Assembly: GCF_947500975.1 (NCBI RefSeq)
Contig: NZ_CANMUE010000011.1
Span: 62,001 to 126,000, forward strand
DNA from: an uncultured Polaribacter sp.
Lineage (GTDB): Bacteria > Bacteroidota > Bacteroidia > Flavobacteriales > Flavobacteriaceae
DNA length: 64,000 nucleotides
Direction of reading: 5' to 3'
This document shows positions 43,392 to 54,216 of the stretch, piece by piece. Position 1 is the stretch's first letter; each line of letters opens with the position of its first letter. The notes under the pieces were generated by a model that saw only the letters and a list, made by a program, of their open reading frames with translations, ran no database searches and was not told the origin of the DNA. A program made the translations under genes and the position numbers.

Positions 43392-43718
43392 ATGTCTAAA
43401 GTTAAAAAAGGGATTTACGATTTCTTAAGAGGAAGTTTTTTAACGGATGCTTCAGCTTTTAAAAATTGGAGAATCATAATTTTTATAGTTGTGCTTTTGT
43501 TAATAATGATTTCTAGCGGTCATAGTGCAGAAAAAAAAGTAATAAAAATATCTGACCTTAATAAACGAAAAAGGGAATTGAGAGCAGAATATCATGATAC
43601 TGGAACAATTTTAGAAAGGATGGAGATGGAATCTAGTATTAAAAAAAAGGTAAAAATAAGAGGGATAAAACCAGTAGAGAATCCTCCGCAAAAAATAAAA
43701 GTAACTATTAAAGATTAA
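43392..43718 (+). CDS. ftsL: FtsL-like cell division protein
   Basis: A 108-residue bitopic membrane protein: a short cytoplasmic start, one membrane helix (IIIFIVVLLLIMISSGHSA, near residues 28-46), then a coiled-coil-prone periplasmic segment (ISDLNKRKRELRAEYHDTGTILERMEMES). The position between rsmH and ftsI is the conserved place of ftsL. Sequence identity in this family is low, so the call rests on topology and position. It should recruit FtsI and other divisome proteins through its coiled coil. Confidence 0.85.
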   Translation: MSKVKKGIYDFLRGSFLTDASAFKNWRIIIFIVVLLLIMISSGHSAEKKVIKISDLNKRKRELRAEYHDTGTILERMEMESSIKKKVKIRGIKPVENPPQKIKVTIKD

Positions 43719-43723
43719 TAAAA

Positions 43724-45739
43724 TTGGCAACTCATAAAAAAAACATACTAACCAAATTCTACATTGTAGCTGGTTTTATGACTCTTTTTTTGTTGGCTAT
43801 TATTGTTAGAGTTGTAAATATTCAATACGCTCAAGGAGAAAAATACAGAAAACTTTCTACAGAATTAAATGTAAAAGAATTTACCATTCATGCAAACAAA
43901 GGAAATGTGTATGCTGCAGATGGAAATTTGTTGGCAACTTCAATGTCCAAATTTACCATAAGAATGGATGTGGTTGCTGTTGATAAAAAGATATTTGACA
44001 GTAATTTGGATGCTCTTTGTAAAGAGTTGTCAAAGATGTTTGGTAAGTCTAAAGGGTATTATCGAAATAAATTATTAACTGCTAAAAAGTTAAATAACCG
44101 ATATTTATTTATTGCTAAAGATGTGGGTTATAATGATTACATCAAAATAAAGCAATTTCCAATTTTTAGATTAGGTGTTTATAAAGGTGGTTTTATAGCT
44201 GAGCATAAAACGGTACGTGCGCACCCAATTGGAAAAATTGCCGAACGTACAATTGGTTATGATGATTTTAGAGGAGAAGCTGGTATTGAGGGTGCTTTTG
44301 CAGATTTTATGGCTGGTGAAAATGGTTTACGTTGGAAAAGAAAAATTGCCAAAGGGCAGTGGAAACCAATTTCTGATGTAAATGAGAAAGAGCCAATTGA
44401 TGGTCATGATGTTATTACAACAATAGATGTAAATGTACAAGATATTACACATCATGCTTTATTACGTCAGTTAGAGTATTTTGAAGCAGATCATGGTTGT
44501 GCTGTGGTTATGGAAACAGCAACAGGAGAGATTAAGGCAATTTCTAATTTAGGAAGAACATCAGAAGGAAAGTATTTCGAAAAAAGAAATTATGCAGTTT
44601 GGGAAAGCCATGAGCCTGGTTCTACTTTTAAACTAGCAAGTTTAATGGCGGCTTTAGAAGATAAAGTTATTGATACATCTACAGTTGTAGATACAGAAAG
44701 AGGAAAGATTTTTATTCATGGATCTAAAGTTGAAGACTCTAGAAGAGGTGGTTATGGAAAAATTTCTGCATCAAGAGTTTTTGAGGTTTCATCAAATGTA
44801 GGGATTGTAAAAATAATTAAAGAACATTATGATAATAAACCTCAAAAGTTTATCGATAAAATAGAAAAATATGGTTTTACAAAACCGATTGGTTTTCAAA
44901 TTAAAGGCGAAGGAATACCAAGAGTACCAAAACCTTCTGATAAAAGTTGGAATAAAATATCTTTAGAATGGATGGCTTGGGGTTATGGAGTTTCTGTTAC
45001 TCCAATGCAAACATTAATGTTTTACAATGCTGTTGCAAATGATGGAGTAATGGTAAAACCTCGTTTTGTTAAAGAATTAAGAAGAGAAGATAAAACAGAA
45101 AAGGTTTTTGAAATTGAAGTTGTAAACCCGAAAATAGCATCTAAAGAAACTTTAAAAAAGGTTAGAAAGGTGATGGAAAATGTAGTGATAAAAGGAACTG
45201 CGGACAATATTTATTCTTCCAATTTTTCTATGGCAGGTAAAACAGGAACAGCAAAAAAATATATCTCAAGACATAAAAATAATAAAGGGGAAATCGTAAA
45301 AGGACATTATTCAAATAAACATTATGTGGCTTCATTCGCAGGTTTTTTTCCGGCGGATAAGCCTAAATATTCTTGTATTGTGGTTATTCATGATCCGAAG
45401 AAAGAGAAAGGGTATTATGGTGCAACTGTTGCGGCGCCAGTATTTAAAACAATTGCTCAAAAAATTTATACAACAACGCCTGTAGATATTCAATCTGTAG
45501 ATGATGAAATTGAATTTACTTCTTTAGAAAAGCAATATGCAAATCACAATAAATTCATAAGTAAAGAGTACAGTAAAGTGCCTAATGTTAAAGGAATGCC
45601 AGGAATGGATGCAGTTTCTTTACTCGAAAATATAGGGTTTAAAGTAAAATTCTTTGGAATTGGTAATGTCAATTATCAATCTATAAAAAGAGGAGAAAAA
45701 TTAGTAAAAGGGTCAACAATTATTTTAAAACTTTCATAA
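43724..45739 (+). CDS. ftsI: Septal peptidoglycan transpeptidase (FtsI/PBP3-like) with PASTA domain
   Basis: The 671-residue class B penicillin-binding protein has an N-terminal helix (near 15-33), a PBP dimer domain, and a transpeptidase domain with SxxK as STFK (in HEPGSTFKLASL, near residue 302), SxN as SSN, and KTGT in MAGKTGTAKKY. A single C-terminal PASTA-like domain (KVPNVKGMPGMDAVSLLENIGFKVKFFG) is present. It cross-links septal wall together with FtsW. The start is TTG 43724: the first in-frame ATG (43778) would cut into the membrane helix. The CTG start of murE follows one base after its stop. Confidence 0.93.
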   Translation: MATHKKNILTKFYIVAGFMTLFLLAIIVRVVNIQYAQGEKYRKLSTELNVKEFTIHANKGNVYAADGNLLATSMSKFTIRMDVVAVDKKIFDSNLDALCKELSKMFGKSKGYYRNKLLTAKKLNNRYLFIAKDVGYNDYIKIKQFPIFRLGVYKGGFIAEHKTVRAHPIGKIAERTIGYDDFRGEAGIEGAFADFMAGENGLRWKRKIAKGQWKPISDVNEKEPIDGHDVITTIDVNVQDITHHALLRQLEYFEADHGCAVVMETATGEIKAISNLGRTSEGKYFEKRNYAVWESHEPGSTFKLASLMAALEDKVIDTSTVVDTERGKIFIHGSKVEDSRRGGYGKISASRVFEVSSNVGIVKIIKEHYDNKPQKFIDKIEKYGFTKPIGFQIKGEGIPRVPKPSDKSWNKISLEWMAWGYGVSVTPMQTLMFYNAVANDGVMVKPRFVKELRREDKTEKVFEIEVVNPKIASKETLKKVRKVMENVVIKGTADNIYSSNFSMAGKTGTAKKYISRHKNNKGEIVKGHYSNKHYVASFAGFFPADKPKYSCIVVIHDPKKEKGYYGATVAAPVFKTIAQKIYTTTPVDIQSVDDEIEFTSLEKQYANHNKFISKEYSKVPNVKGMPGMDAVSLLENIGFKVKFFGIGNVNYQSIKRGEKLVKGSTIILKLS

Positions 45740-45740
45740 A

Positions 45741-47207
45741 CTGAAAAAATTAAAAGACATATTATATCAGGTTTCAATTAATCAAGTTTTTGGTAACACA
45801 AATATTGATGTAAATAACCTTGTTTTCGACTCTAGAAAAGTTGAAAAGGATGATGTTTTTGTAGCTCAAAAAGGTTTTACTGTTGATGGTCATTTATATA
45901 TAGAAAAAGCAATTTTATTAGGTGCAAATACAATTATTTGTGAGGTTTTTCCTACAGATAAAAAAGAAGGTATTACCTATGTAGAAGTTGCAGATGCTAA
46001 TGTTGCTTTGGCAATTATGGCGTCTAATTTTTATGATAATCCTTCTTCAAAATTACAATTAGTTGGAGTTACTGGTACTAATGGAAAAACAACTGTAGCA
46101 TCGCTTTTATATCAATTATTTAAAAAAGCGGGCTATAAAGTAGGTTTATTATCAACTGTTAAAATTTTAGTTGATGAAACAGAATTTAAAGCAACACATA
46201 CAACGCCAGATTCAGTAACAATTAATGGTTATTTGGACAAAATGCTCGAGGAAGGAGTTGATTTTTGTTTTATGGAAGTGAGTTCTCATGGAATTCATCA
46301 AAAAAGAACAGAAGGTTTAATTTTTGCTGGCGGAATTTTCACAAACCTTTCTCACGATCATTTAGATTATCATGAAACTTTTGCAGAATACAGAGATGTT
46401 AAAAAAGTGTTTTTTGATGGTTTACCAAAATCGGCTTTTGCATTGACAAATATCGATGATAAAAATGGAGGCTTTATGTTGCAAAATACAAAAGCAACAA
46501 AGAAAACATACGCTTTAAAAACGATTGCAAATTACAAAGCAAAAATTTTAGAAAAACAATTTTCTGGTACTTTATTAAACATTAATGGAACTGAAGTTTG
46601 GACGAAGTTAATTGGAGAATTTAACGCATATAATTTATTAGCAATTACTGCAACAGCAGAATTGTTAGGTTTAGAAAAATTACAAATTTTAACAATTTTA
46701 AGTGAGTTAAAAAGTGTAAGTGGGCGTTTTCAATACATTATTTCTGATGATGGAATAACAGCAATTGTAGACTACGCACACACGCCAGATGCTTTAAAAA
46801 ATGTGTTAGAAACTATTAATGATATTAGAACTGGCAATGAAAAAGTAATTTCAATTGTAGGTTGTGGAGGTGATAGAGATGCAACAAAAAGACCAAAAAT
46901 GGCGCATATTGCTTCGCAATTAAGTAACCAAGCAATTTTTACGTCTGATAATCCTAGAACAGAAAATGCACAAGCCATTATTGATGAAATGGAAGTGGGT
47001 GTTTCTCCTGAAAATTTCAAAAAAACTTTATCGGTTTTAGATAGAAGACAAGCGATTAAGACAGCTTGTAGATTCTCAGAAACTGGAGATATTATTTTAA
47101 TTGCTGGTAAAGGACATGAAAATTATCAAGAAATAAACGGCGAACGTTTTTATTTTGATGATTTAGAAGAGGTTGCTAATTGTTTTAATCAATTAAAAAA
47201 GAATTAA
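45741..47207 (+). CDS. murE: UDP-MurNAc-tripeptide synthetase (meso-DAP type), CTG start
   Basis: The conserved MurE N-terminus ([11 protein letters not shown], then [22 protein letters not shown]) begins directly behind CTG 45741. An in-frame stop lies at 45726-45728 and there is no ATG, GTG or TTG between that stop and the conserved start, so CTG is the most likely initiator. The first in-frame ATG (46008) would delete about 89 residues, the UDP-sugar binding domain. The total is 488 residues, normal for MurE. The ATP loop is [10 protein letters not shown], and DNPRTE matches the DNPR motif of enzymes adding meso-diaminopimelate. It lies between ftsI and mraY, the usual dcw position. Confidence 0.9.
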   Translation: MKKLKDILYQVSINQVFGNTNIDVNNLVFDSRKVEKDDVFVAQKGFTVDGHLYIEKAILLGANTIICEVFPTDKKEGITYVEVADANVALAIMASNFYDNPSSKLQLVGVTGTNGKTTVASLLYQLFKKAGYKVGLLSTVKILVDETEFKATHTTPDSVTINGYLDKMLEEGVDFCFMEVSSHGIHQKRTEGLIFAGGIFTNLSHDHLDYHETFAEYRDVKKVFFDGLPKSAFALTNIDDKNGGFMLQNTKATKKTYALKTIANYKAKILEKQFSGTLLNINGTEVWTKLIGEFNAYNLLAITATAELLGLEKLQILTILSELKSVSGRFQYIISDDGITAIVDYAHTPDALKNVLETINDIRTGNEKVISIVGCGGDRDATKRPKMAHIASQLSNQAIFTSDNPRTENAQAIIDEMEVGVSPENFKKTLSVLDRRQAIKTACRFSETGDIILIAGKGHENYQEINGERFYFDDLEEVANCFNQLKKN

Positions 47208-47209
47208 GA

Positions 47210-48436
47210 ATGCTGTATTATTTATTTGAATATTTAGAGAGTCAATTTAGTTTTCCTGGCGCAAGTGTGTTTCAATTTATCACATTTAGGGCGGCAGCAG
47301 CGTTTATTTTGTCTTTGTTGATATCTGCAATTTATGGTAAAAGAATTATTAATTTTTTAAGAAATCAACAAGTAGGAGAAACTGTTAGAGATTTAGGTTT
47401 AGATGGCCAAAAACAAAAATCGGGTACTCCAACAATGGGTGGAATTATCATCATTTTGGCAACTTTAATTCCTGCAGTTTTATTAGCGAAACTAGATAAT
47501 ATTTATATCGTAATTCTAATAATTACCACACTTTGGATGGGGTTTATTGGTTTTTTAGATGATTATATAAAAGTATTTAAAAAAGACAAAGCTGGTTTAA
47601 GCGGAAAGTTTAAGGTTTTAGGTCAAGTTGGTTTAGGATTGATTGTTGGTTCAATGCTTTATTTTAATGATGGTGTTACTATTAAAGAACAATTGCCGGT
47701 TGATCAGCAAGTGATTCAAGAAAATGGTAGAAAAAAGGTTTTTGGTGAAGCGCATAAGTCAACAAAAACAACAGTTCCTTTCTTTAAAGATAACGAATTG
47801 GATTATTCAAAAGCATTGAGCTTTTTAGGAGATGGTTATGAAAAATATGGATGGGTTGTTTTTATTTTTATTACGGTTTTTATTGTTACAGGAATTTCTA
47901 ACGGAGCAAATTTAACTGATGGTATAGATGGTTTAGCAGCAGGTTCATCAGCTATAATTGTAATAACACTTGCGCTTTTTGCTTGGGTTTCTGGTAATAT
48001 TATTTTTGCGGATTATCTAGATGTAATGTACATACCAAATTCTGGGGAAATGACCGTTTTTATACTGGCTTTTGCAGGAGCATTAATTGGGTTTTTATGG
48101 TATAATACCTATCCTGCTCAAGTTTTTATGGGCGATACAGGAAGTTTAACCATTGGAGGTATTATAGCAGTCATAGCAATTTCGATTCGTAAAGAATTAT
48201 TGCTGCCAATCTTAGCAGGAATTTTTGTGATTGAAAATTTATCAGTAATCATGCAAGTTTCTTGGTTTAAATACACAAAAAAGAAGTTTGGTGAGGGAAG
48301 AAGAATATTTAGAATGTCTCCTTTGCATCACCATTATCAAAAATTAAGTTATCATGAAAGTAAAATTGTTGTTCGTTTTTGGATTGTTGGAATTCTATTA
48401 GCGGTTTTTACAATAGTTACCTTAAAATTAAGATAA
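47210..48436 (+). CDS. mraY: Phospho-MurNAc-pentapeptide transferase
   Basis: A 408-residue membrane protein with about ten helices that makes lipid I from UDP-MurNAc-pentapeptide and undecaprenyl phosphate. Motifs are [34 protein letters not shown] (the DDxxK site), [24 protein letters not shown] and MSPLHHHYQ. Compared with the E. coli enzyme (360 residues) it has a longer loop after the DD motif, a feature common in Bacteroidota. It lies two bases after murE and directly before murD. Confidence 0.97.
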   Translation: MLYYLFEYLESQFSFPGASVFQFITFRAAAAFILSLLISAIYGKRIINFLRNQQVGETVRDLGLDGQKQKSGTPTMGGIIIILATLIPAVLLAKLDNIYIVILIITTLWMGFIGFLDDYIKVFKKDKAGLSGKFKVLGQVGLGLIVGSMLYFNDGVTIKEQLPVDQQVIQENGRKKVFGEAHKSTKTTVPFFKDNELDYSKALSFLGDGYEKYGWVVFIFITVFIVTGISNGANLTDGIDGLAAGSSAIIVITLALFAWVSGNIIFADYLDVMYIPNSGEMTVFILAFAGALIGFLWYNTYPAQVFMGDTGSLTIGGIIAVIAISIRKELLLPILAGIFVIENLSVIMQVSWFKYTKKKFGEGRRIFRMSPLHHHYQKLSYHESKIVVRFWIVGILLAVFTIVTLKLR

Positions 48437-49771
48437 ATGAAAAGGTTGGTGATTCTTGGTGGAGGAGAAAGTGGAGTAGGCACAGCCATTTTAGGAAAAC
48501 AAAAAGGTTATGAAGTTTTTGTATCTGATAAAAACGAGATATCAAAAAAATATAAAGAAGTTCTTTTACTTAACGAAATAGATTTTGAAGAGAAAAACCA
48601 TACTGAAAGCAAAATTTTTGATGCTGACGTAGTTATGAAAAGCCCTGGGATTCCTGATAAGGTAGCGTTGATAAAAAAGTTGAAAGAAAAAGCAATTCCT
48701 GTAATGTCAGAAATTGAGTTTGCTGCCAAGTATACAAATGCAACAATTGTAGGAATTACAGGTTCAAACGGAAAAACAACAACAACATTATTAGCAAGTC
48801 ATATTTTAAAAAAAGCAGGTTTAAATGTTGGAATGGCGGGTAATATTGGAGATAGTTTTGCTCAACAAGTTGCAGAGCAATCTTATGAAAACTATGTGTT
48901 AGAATTAAGTAGTTTTCAATTAGACGGAATTGAGAGTTTTAATAGTCATATAGCTATTTTAACAAATATTACACCAGATCATTTAGATAGATATGAGTAT
49001 GATTTTAATAAATATATAGCTTCAAAATTTAGAATTACAAAAAATCAAACAGAAACCGATTATTTAATTTATGATGCTGATGATGAAGCAATCAATAATT
49101 GGTTAAAAAATAATAAAACTAAAGCAAAATTAGTGCCTTTTTCAATTGATAAAAAATTAGAATATGGTGCTTTTTTAGATGAAAAAACTATAATAATCAA
49201 CATTAATAACGATACAATTAAGATGTCAATATCAACTTTATCTTTAAAAGGAAAACACAATACAAAAAATGCCATGGCAGCAGTTATGGCGGCCCAATTA
49301 TTAAAAGTAAGAAAGCAAACAATTAAAGAAAGTTTAGAAGATTTTGAAGGCGCAGAACATCGCTTAGAAAATGTTGCGAAAGTTAGAGAGGTTGAATATA
49401 TAAACGACTCTAAAGCTACAAATGTTAACGCAACTTTTTACGCTTTAGAATGCATGGATAAAACTACAGTTTGGATAGTTGGTGGTGTTGATAAAGGAAA
49501 TGATTATAATGATTTATTACCATTGGTAAGAGAAAAAGTAAAAGCAATAGTTTGTTTAGGTGTAGATAACAATAAGATAAAAGCAACTTTTGATAATGTG
49601 GTAGATATTATTGTTGAAACTTCTGGCGCAGAAGAAGCTGTAAAAGTATCGCATAAATTGGCAGAAAAAGGAGATGCTGTTTTATTATCTCCAGCTTGTG
49701 CAAGTTTTGATTTGTTTGAAAACTATGAAGATAGAGGACGTAAATTTAAAAGAGCTGTAAGAAATTTATAA
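48437..49771 (+). CDS. murD: UDP-MurNAc-L-alanine:D-glutamate ligase
   Basis: A 444-residue Mur ligase adding D-Glu in the cytoplasmic peptidoglycan pathway. The N-terminal Rossmann-like part starts with LVILGGGESGVGTAIL; the central ATPase has GITGSNGKTTTTLL (near residue 108) and ELSSFQLDGIESFN; the C-terminal domain contains YINDSKATNVNATFYAL and ILLSPACASFDLF-like VLLSPACASFD. Length is typical. It follows mraY with no gap. About 120 bases separate it from ftsW, with only one doubtful short frame of 27 codons (49800-49883). Confidence 0.97.
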   Translation: MKRLVILGGGESGVGTAILGKQKGYEVFVSDKNEISKKYKEVLLLNEIDFEEKNHTESKIFDADVVMKSPGIPDKVALIKKLKEKAIPVMSEIEFAAKYTNATIVGITGSNGKTTTTLLASHILKKAGLNVGMAGNIGDSFAQQVAEQSYENYVLELSSFQLDGIESFNSHIAILTNITPDHLDRYEYDFNKYIASKFRITKNQTETDYLIYDADDEAINNWLKNNKTKAKLVPFSIDKKLEYGAFLDEKTIIININNDTIKMSISTLSLKGKHNTKNAMAAVMAAQLLKVRKQTIKESLEDFEGAEHRLENVAKVREVEYINDSKATNVNATFYALECMDKTTVWIVGGVDKGNDYNDLLPLVREKVKAIVCLGVDNNKIKATFDNVVDIIVETSGAEEAVKVSHKLAEKGDAVLLSPACASFDLFENYEDRGRKFKRAVRNL

Positions 49772-49891
49772 GAATGGTTAATGCCAATCTCTAAAAAGAA
49801 TGGTTGTAAGATTAAAAGTTGTTAAGAAAAAAGTAAAAAAAAAGACAAAAATAAGAGGTTTCTTTTTGTTAGAGAGGGATTAGAAAAGTAA

Positions 49892-51070
49892 ATGAATATA
49901 TTACAATACATAAAAGGAGATAAAACCATTTGGGCTATTGTTGCTGTTTTGGCAATATTCTCATTTATGCCAGTTTATAGCGCAAGTACAAATTTGGTGT
50001 ATGTAGTTGGTAATGGTTCTACTTTAGGTCATTTAGTAAAACATGTTGTTTTACTAATTATGGGTTTTGCTATTATTTATGGAGTACATAAAGTGCCTTA
50101 TAGATATTTTTCGGGCGGATCAGTTTTAATGTTGCCTGTTGTAATTGTTTTGTTGATTTTTACATTAGCACAAGGAACAACAATTGGAGGAGCAAATGCA
50201 AGTAGATGGATTCGAATTGGAGGAATTGGTTTTCAAACATCAACCTTAGCTGGTTTGGTTCTAATGGTTTATGTAGCAAGGTATTTAGCTAGAAATAAAG
50301 AAAAGGAAATAAATTTTAAAGAAAGTTTATGGCAGCTTTGGTTGCCAGTTGCAGCAGTTTTAGTGTTGATTTTACCAGCAAATTTTTCAACAACAGCAAT
50401 TATTTTTGCAATGATTTTAATGTTGGCTTTTATTGGGGGGTATCCAATAAAGTATATAGGGTTTATTTTGGGAGCAGGAATTGTAATGTTATCAATTTTT
50501 GTTTTAATAGCAAAAGCTTTTCCAGAAGCAATGCCAAATAGAGTTCAGACTTGGCAAAATAGAATCGAAAACTATTCTAATCCTGATAGTAAAGAAGATT
50601 ATCAAGTAGAAAAAGCAAAAATTGCTATTGCTACAGGTGGTCCTGTTGGAGTTGGCCCAGGTAAAAGTGTCCAGAAAAATTTTTTACCGCAATCATCATC
50701 AGATTTTATTTTTGCAATAATTGTAGAAGAATATGGATTAATTGGTGGTTTTGTTATTGTGTCTATTTACTTTTTGTTAATGTTTAGAATTTTTGTTGTG
50801 ATAAGGAAAACAACCACTATTTTCGGAACCTTATTGGTATTAGGTGTTGGACTTCCAATTATATTTCAAGCATCAATAAATATGGCAGTTGCCACAAATT
50901 TATTTCCAGTAACGGGGCAAACATTACCATTAATTAGTAGTGGTGGTACATCTATTTGGATGACTTGTTTTGCGCTTGGAATGATATTAAGTGTAAGCGC
51001 ATCAAAAGAAGAAACTGAAGAAGATATTTTAGATGATAACCCTTTAGATATACTGCATGAAACCATATAA
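49892..51070 (+). CDS. ftsW: Peptidoglycan polymerase FtsW (SEDS family)
   Basis: A 392-residue membrane protein with about ten helices in the SEDS family, which polymerises lipid II at the septum with FtsI. Recognised parts are [31 protein letters not shown], the [50 protein letters not shown] loop described by its ends, and the late [12 protein letters not shown]. The start is ATG 49892. It overlaps murG by 14 bases. Position between murD and murG is canonical. Confidence 0.96.
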   Translation: MNILQYIKGDKTIWAIVAVLAIFSFMPVYSASTNLVYVVGNGSTLGHLVKHVVLLIMGFAIIYGVHKVPYRYFSGGSVLMLPVVIVLLIFTLAQGTTIGGANASRWIRIGGIGFQTSTLAGLVLMVYVARYLARNKEKEINFKESLWQLWLPVAAVLVLILPANFSTTAIIFAMILMLAFIGGYPIKYIGFILGAGIVMLSIFVLIAKAFPEAMPNRVQTWQNRIENYSNPDSKEDYQVEKAKIAIATGGPVGVGPGKSVQKNFLPQSSSDFIFAIIVEEYGLIGGFVIVSIYFLLMFRIFVVIRKTTTIFGTLLVLGVGLPIIFQASINMAVATNLFPVTGQTLPLISSGGTSIWMTCFALGMILSVSASKEETEEDILDDNPLDILHETI

Positions 51071-52148
51071 TATTCTAATATCAGGAGGTGGAACAGGAGG
51101 TCATATTTATCCTGCAATTGCAATCGCAAACGAAATTAAGTTGCGTTTTCCAGATGCAAATTTTTTGTTTGTTGGCGCAAAAGATAAAATGGAAATGGAG
51201 AAAGTTCCGCAAGCTGGATATGAAATAAAAGGTTTGTGGATTTCTGGAATTCAGAGAAGATTAACTGTTGATAATTTATCATTTCCGTTTAAATTAATTA
51301 GTAGTTTAAATAAAGCGGGAAAGATTATTAGACAATTTAAGCCCGATGTTGCAATAGGTACAGGAGGTTTTGCAAGTGGGCCAACGTTGATAATGGCTAA
51401 TAGAAAAGGGATTCCGACTTTAATTCAAGAACAGAATTCTTTTCCAGGAATTACAAATAAATTATTAAGCAAGAAAGCAAATAAAGTTTGTGTTGCTTAT
51501 GATAATTTAGAGCGTTTTTTTCCGGCGGATAAAATAATAAAAACAGGAAACCCTGTTCGTCAAGATTTATTAAGCATCCATAGTAAAGTAGATGAAGGTA
51601 AAGAGTTTTTTACGTTAGATAAAACTAAGAAAACAGTTTTAGTTTTAGGTGGAAGTTTAGGAGCTAGAAAAATAAATCAGTTAATAGAAAGTAATATTGA
51701 TTTTTTTAAAAATCAAGAAGTGCAAGTTATTTGGCAATGCGGTAAATTATATTTTGATGAATATAAGAAATACAATGAAATTGATAACATTCAAGTGCAT
51801 CAATTTATCAATAGAATGGATTTAGCGTATGCTGCGTCTGATGTTATAATTTCTAGAGCAGGCGCAAGTTCTGTATCTGAATTATGTATTGTTGGTAAGC
51901 CAGTAATTTTTATACCGTCTCCAAATGTAGCTGAAGATCATCAAACAAAAAATGCAAATTCAATTGTAGAAAAGCATGCTGCAATTTTGCTAAAAGAAAA
52001 TGAACTGGCTACTTTTCCTATTGTTTTTGAAACGTTGTTAAAAGATAAAGGCAAGCAAGAAAGTTTATCGGAAAATATTAAAGGATTAGCGTTGCCAAGT
52101 GCAACATCAGATATTGTAAACGAAATTGAAAAGCTATTAAAAAAGTGA
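51057..52148 (+). CDS. murG: UDP-GlcNAc:lipid I N-acetylglucosaminyltransferase
   Basis: A 363-residue GT28 GT-B enzyme forming lipid II at the inner face of the membrane. The N-terminal [17 protein letters not shown] and [14 protein letters not shown] loops bind lipid [15 protein letters not shown] is conserved, and the donor half has [13 protein letters not shown] and [31 protein letters not shown] with ends matching the UDP-GlcNAc site. Length is typical. Its stop overlaps the GTG start of murC by a GTGA. Confidence 0.97.
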   Translation: MKPYNILISGGGTGGHIYPAIAIANEIKLRFPDANFLFVGAKDKMEMEKVPQAGYEIKGLWISGIQRRLTVDNLSFPFKLISSLNKAGKIIRQFKPDVAIGTGGFASGPTLIMANRKGIPTLIQEQNSFPGITNKLLSKKANKVCVAYDNLERFFPADKIIKTGNPVRQDLLSIHSKVDEGKEFFTLDKTKKTVLVLGGSLGARKINQLIESNIDFFKNQEVQVIWQCGKLYFDEYKKYNEIDNIQVHQFINRMDLAYAASDVIISRAGASSVSELCIVGKPVIFIPSPNVAEDHQTKNANSIVEKHAAILLKENELATFPIVFETLLKDKGKQESLSENIKGLALPSATSDIVNEIEKLLKK

Positions 52149-53488
52149 ATTTAAACAACATACATAACATTTATTTTGTTGGAATTGGTGGTATAGGTAT
52201 GAGTGCAATTGCACGATATTTTGCTTTCAACGGAAAACAAGTTGCTGGTTATGATAAAACACCTTCTCAGATTACTGATGATTTAGAAACTTTAGGTGTT
52301 AAAATTCATTTTGAAGATGCAATAAAAAATATTCCTATTTCGTTTTTAAATAAAGATAAAACCTTGGTTGTTTACACGCCTGCTGTTCCAAAAAATCACG
52401 TTGAATTAAATTACTTTGTAAATAATAATTTTAAAGTTTTTAAAAGAGCAGAAATTTTAGGAAAAATCACAGAAACTACACTGTGTTTAGCTGTTGCTGG
52501 CACACACGGAAAAACGACCACTTCATCAATACTAGGGCATATTATGCAACCAAGTTTGGCAACCGCTTTTTTGGGTGGAATTGCAGAAAATTACAATTCA
52601 AATTTAATTTTAGGTGAAGATAAAATTAGCGTTGTTGAAGCAGATGAGTTTGATAGATCTTTCTTGCAATTATCTCCAGATATTGCTTGTATCACTTCTA
52701 TGGATGCAGATCATTTAGATATTTATGGTGAGGCTGAAGCTTTACAAGAATCGTTTGTAGCATTCTCGCAAAAAGTTTCTAATACCCTAATTGTTGCAAA
52801 AGGTTTGCCTTTAAATGGTTTAACCTATGCGGTTGATGAAGAAGCAGATTATAAGGCTTTTAATTTAAAAATCGAAAGCGGAAAATATATTTTTGATGTA
52901 CAAACTCCATCAGAAATTATTAAAAATATTGAGTTTCATCTACCAGGAAAACACAATGTAATGAATGCTTTAGCTGCATTGACAATTGCTCATGTTTATG
53001 GGGTTTCTCTTGAGAATGTAAAGAAAAGTTTATCAACTTTTAAAGGTGTTAAACGTAGATTTTCATATAAAATTAAAACAGAAAATTTTGTTTTGATTGA
53101 TGATTATGCACATCACCCAACAGAAATAAATGCTGTAGAAAATTCTATTAGAGAAATGTATCCAGATGAAAAAGTGATGGTTGTTTTTCAGCCACATTTA
53201 TTTTCTAGAACTAGAGATTTTTTAGATGATTTTGCAAATGCATTATCAAAATTTGATGAAGTTTTATTGCTAGATATTTACCCAGCAAGAGAGTTACCAA
53301 TTACAGGCGTAAACTCTGAATTTTTGTTAAGTAAAATTGAGAATACGCATAAAAAAATGACTCAAAAAAAGAATCTTTTAAAAGATATTAAAAATTCCGA
53401 TGTAAAAGTGGTAGCAATGTTAGGTGCGGGTGATATTGGAGTGATGATAAATGAAGTTACAAATCAACTTGTTAATTTTATAAAATGA
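52145..53488 (+). CDS. murC: UDP-MurNAc:L-alanine ligase
   Basis: A 447-residue Mur ligase that adds the first amino acid of the stem peptide. The Rossmann start is [17 protein letters not shown], the ATP loop is [15 protein letters not shown], and [28 protein letters not shown] and [10 protein letters not shown] follow in order. The start is GTG 52145, overlapping murG (GTGA); no ATG is available before the conserved strand. It overlaps ftsQ by four bases (ATGA). Confidence 0.97.
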   Translation: MNLNNIHNIYFVGIGGIGMSAIARYFAFNGKQVAGYDKTPSQITDDLETLGVKIHFEDAIKNIPISFLNKDKTLVVYTPAVPKNHVELNYFVNNNFKVFKRAEILGKITETTLCLAVAGTHGKTTTSSILGHIMQPSLATAFLGGIAENYNSNLILGEDKISVVEADEFDRSFLQLSPDIACITSMDADHLDIYGEAEALQESFVAFSQKVSNTLIVAKGLPLNGLTYAVDEEADYKAFNLKIESGKYIFDVQTPSEIIKNIEFHLPGKHNVMNALAALTIAHVYGVSLENVKKSLSTFKGVKRRFSYKIKTENFVLIDDYAHHPTEINAVENSIREMYPDEKVMVVFQPHLFSRTRDFLDDFANALSKFDEVLLLDIYPARELPITGVNSEFLLSKIENTHKKMTQKKNLLKDIKNSDVKVVAMLGAGDIGVMINEVTNQLVNFIK

Positions 53489-54210
53489 AGTATAAAAGAG
53501 TTTTAAAATACTTGTTTTTTGTAGTATTGATGGTTGGTTTAGGCTTTTTATATAGTTTTACATCTAAAAGAAATTCTAATAAAAAAGTAAAAGAAATTAT
53601 AGTAGAATTTGAAGAAGGAAACAATAATTTTTTAACCCATACAATGGTTGATAAATTGTTAATACAAAATAATGAAACAGTGAAAAACCAAGCAAAATCT
53701 GTATTAGATTTATACGGTTTAGAGAATAAGGTTCTAGAAAACCCATATGTAGAAAGTGCTTCTGTGTTTTTAACTATAGAAGGCATGTTGAAATCTATGG
53801 TAAAACAACGAACGCCTATAGCAAGAATTATAACAAAAAATAATTCTTATTATGTTGATAAACAGGGTGTAAAGATGCCTTTGTCGGATAGTTATTCAGC
53901 AAGAGTTTTGTTAGTTTCTGGAGTTGAAAATGATGATGAAATTAAAGTAATTTTACCTTTGATTGATGTCATTTTAACAGACAGTTTTTTGAAAAAAGAA
54001 ATTGTTGGTATTCAAAAATTTGACAATAATGAGTTCGAATTTTCCGTAAGAAGTGGAAACTATAAAATTGATTTTGGAAAATTAGATAAAATTGATTTAA
54101 AATTTAAGAAATTAAAAGCGTTTTATAATAAAACATTTGAAGATAAAACGATTCAGAAGTATAAAAGAATTACAGTAAAGTATCACAACCAAGTTGTGTG
54201 CACAAAATAA
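53485..54210 (+). CDS. ftsQ: Cell division protein FtsQ
   Basis: A 241-residue bitopic protein: a basic start, one membrane helix (YLFFVVLMVGLGFLYSF), then a POTRA-like segment (VKEIIVEFEEGNNNFLTHTMVDKLL) and the FtsQ beta domain with PYVESASVFLTIEGMLKSMVKQRTPIARI and a YYVDKQGVKMPLS strand. Sequence conservation is low, but topology, length and place between murC and ftsA are as expected. It links early and late divisome proteins. It overlaps murC by four bases and is followed by ftsA after six. Confidence 0.93.
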   Translation: MKYKRVLKYLFFVVLMVGLGFLYSFTSKRNSNKKVKEIIVEFEEGNNNFLTHTMVDKLLIQNNETVKNQAKSVLDLYGLENKVLENPYVESASVFLTIEGMLKSMVKQRTPIARIITKNNSYYVDKQGVKMPLSDSYSARVLLVSGVENDDEIKVILPLIDVILTDSFLKKEIVGIQKFDNNEFEFSVRSGNYKIDFGKLDKIDLKFKKLKAFYNKTFEDKTIQKYKRITVKYHNQVVCTK

Positions 54211-54216
54211 ATCAGA

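Noticed and set aside
49800..49883. 27-codon lysine-rich frame between murD and ftsW
   Set aside because: The composition is what an A-rich gap would give by chance, and there is no support for translation.
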